From positions 51,505 through 91,546 of the forward strand of contig DHLX01000009.1 in assembly GCA_002405475.1 (NCBI GenBank): DNA of 40,042 bases, given 5' to 3'. The notes below the pieces were generated by a model that was not told the DNA's origin, searched no databases, and saw only the letters and a program-made list of their open reading frames with translations. Below, piece after piece: positions 40,041 through 40,042 of this stretch (the first letter of the stretch is position 1; the number at the start of each line of letters is the position of its first letter). The translations under genes and the position numbers were made by a program. This DNA comes from Burkholderiales bacterium UBA4657 (GTDB taxonomy: Bacteria; Pseudomonadota; Gammaproteobacteria; Burkholderiales; Burkholderiaceae_E).

Positions 40041-40042
40041 CA

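Noticed and set aside
1..40042. CRISPR array, prophage, insertion sequence or integrase
   Set aside because: No regularly spaced repeats and no transposase, integrase or phage structural protein were seen on either strand.

Overview
The window looks like chromosomal DNA of a betaproteobacterium. The best guess is the Burkholderiales, possibly an Oxalobacteraceae-like lineage of moderate G+C; that placement is inferred from gene order and protein style, not from a search. The clues are the order rpsO-pnp-quinone oxidoreductase-tpiA-secG-tRNA-Leu-nuoABCDEFGHIJKLMN-DUF2818-NUDIX, the ffs-dnaX-ybaB-recR block, dapA-bamC, and a long-insert TrpRS. Almost all genes are on the minus strand. The exceptions are a two-component system (10626-12618), an Aer-like receptor (34302-35852) and the 3' end of a tRNA-Asn at the left edge.

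Region 1 (1-10476, minus apart from the tRNA end) is housekeeping. It holds a metallo-beta-lactamase-fold hydrolase, bamC, dapA, trpS, a YciO-type protein, a CoA-transferase, a MAPEG protein, a YjdF/DUF2238 membrane protein, recR, ybaB, dnaX and the 4.5S SRP RNA. It ends with a cytochrome b561-family protein and a small PepSY protein. Region 2 (10477-12618) is a divergent QseBC/PmrAB-type response regulator and histidine kinase pair. The intergenic DNA carries CTTCA direct repeats facing the PepSY-cytochrome pair, so these four genes probably form one signal-response module.

Region 3 (12571-29152) is one long minus-strand transcription unit. It contains a complete 14-gene complex I operon (nuoA to nuoN, separate nuoC and nuoD), followed without gaps by DUF2818, a NUDIX hydrolase, rsgA and a DUF2007/zinc-ribbon protein. 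Most of these downstream genes overlap by 1 or 4 bases, which suggests translational coupling. Upstream lie tRNA-Leu(GAG), secG, tpiA, a zinc-independent quinone oxidoreductase, pnp and rpsO. A clear terminator separates pnp from the oxidoreductase, and another separates rpsO from pnp.

Region 4 (34302-40042) has an Aer-like energy-taxis receptor, ferredoxin-NADP reductase, and the ATP sulfurylase genes cysN and cysD. Its last gene is an AT-rich, secreted, unrecognised gene lying 3 bases upstream of cysD. That gene, with the G+C-rich edge next to it, is the only stretch that looks foreign. No CRISPR array, prophage, transposase or obviously new multi-gene system is visible. The best candidates for something undescribed are the gene at 38975-39967 and the regulatory module around 10.2-12.6 kb. 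No gene-free stretch exceeds 300 bases; the longest is 34066-34301, which holds the rpsO promoter.
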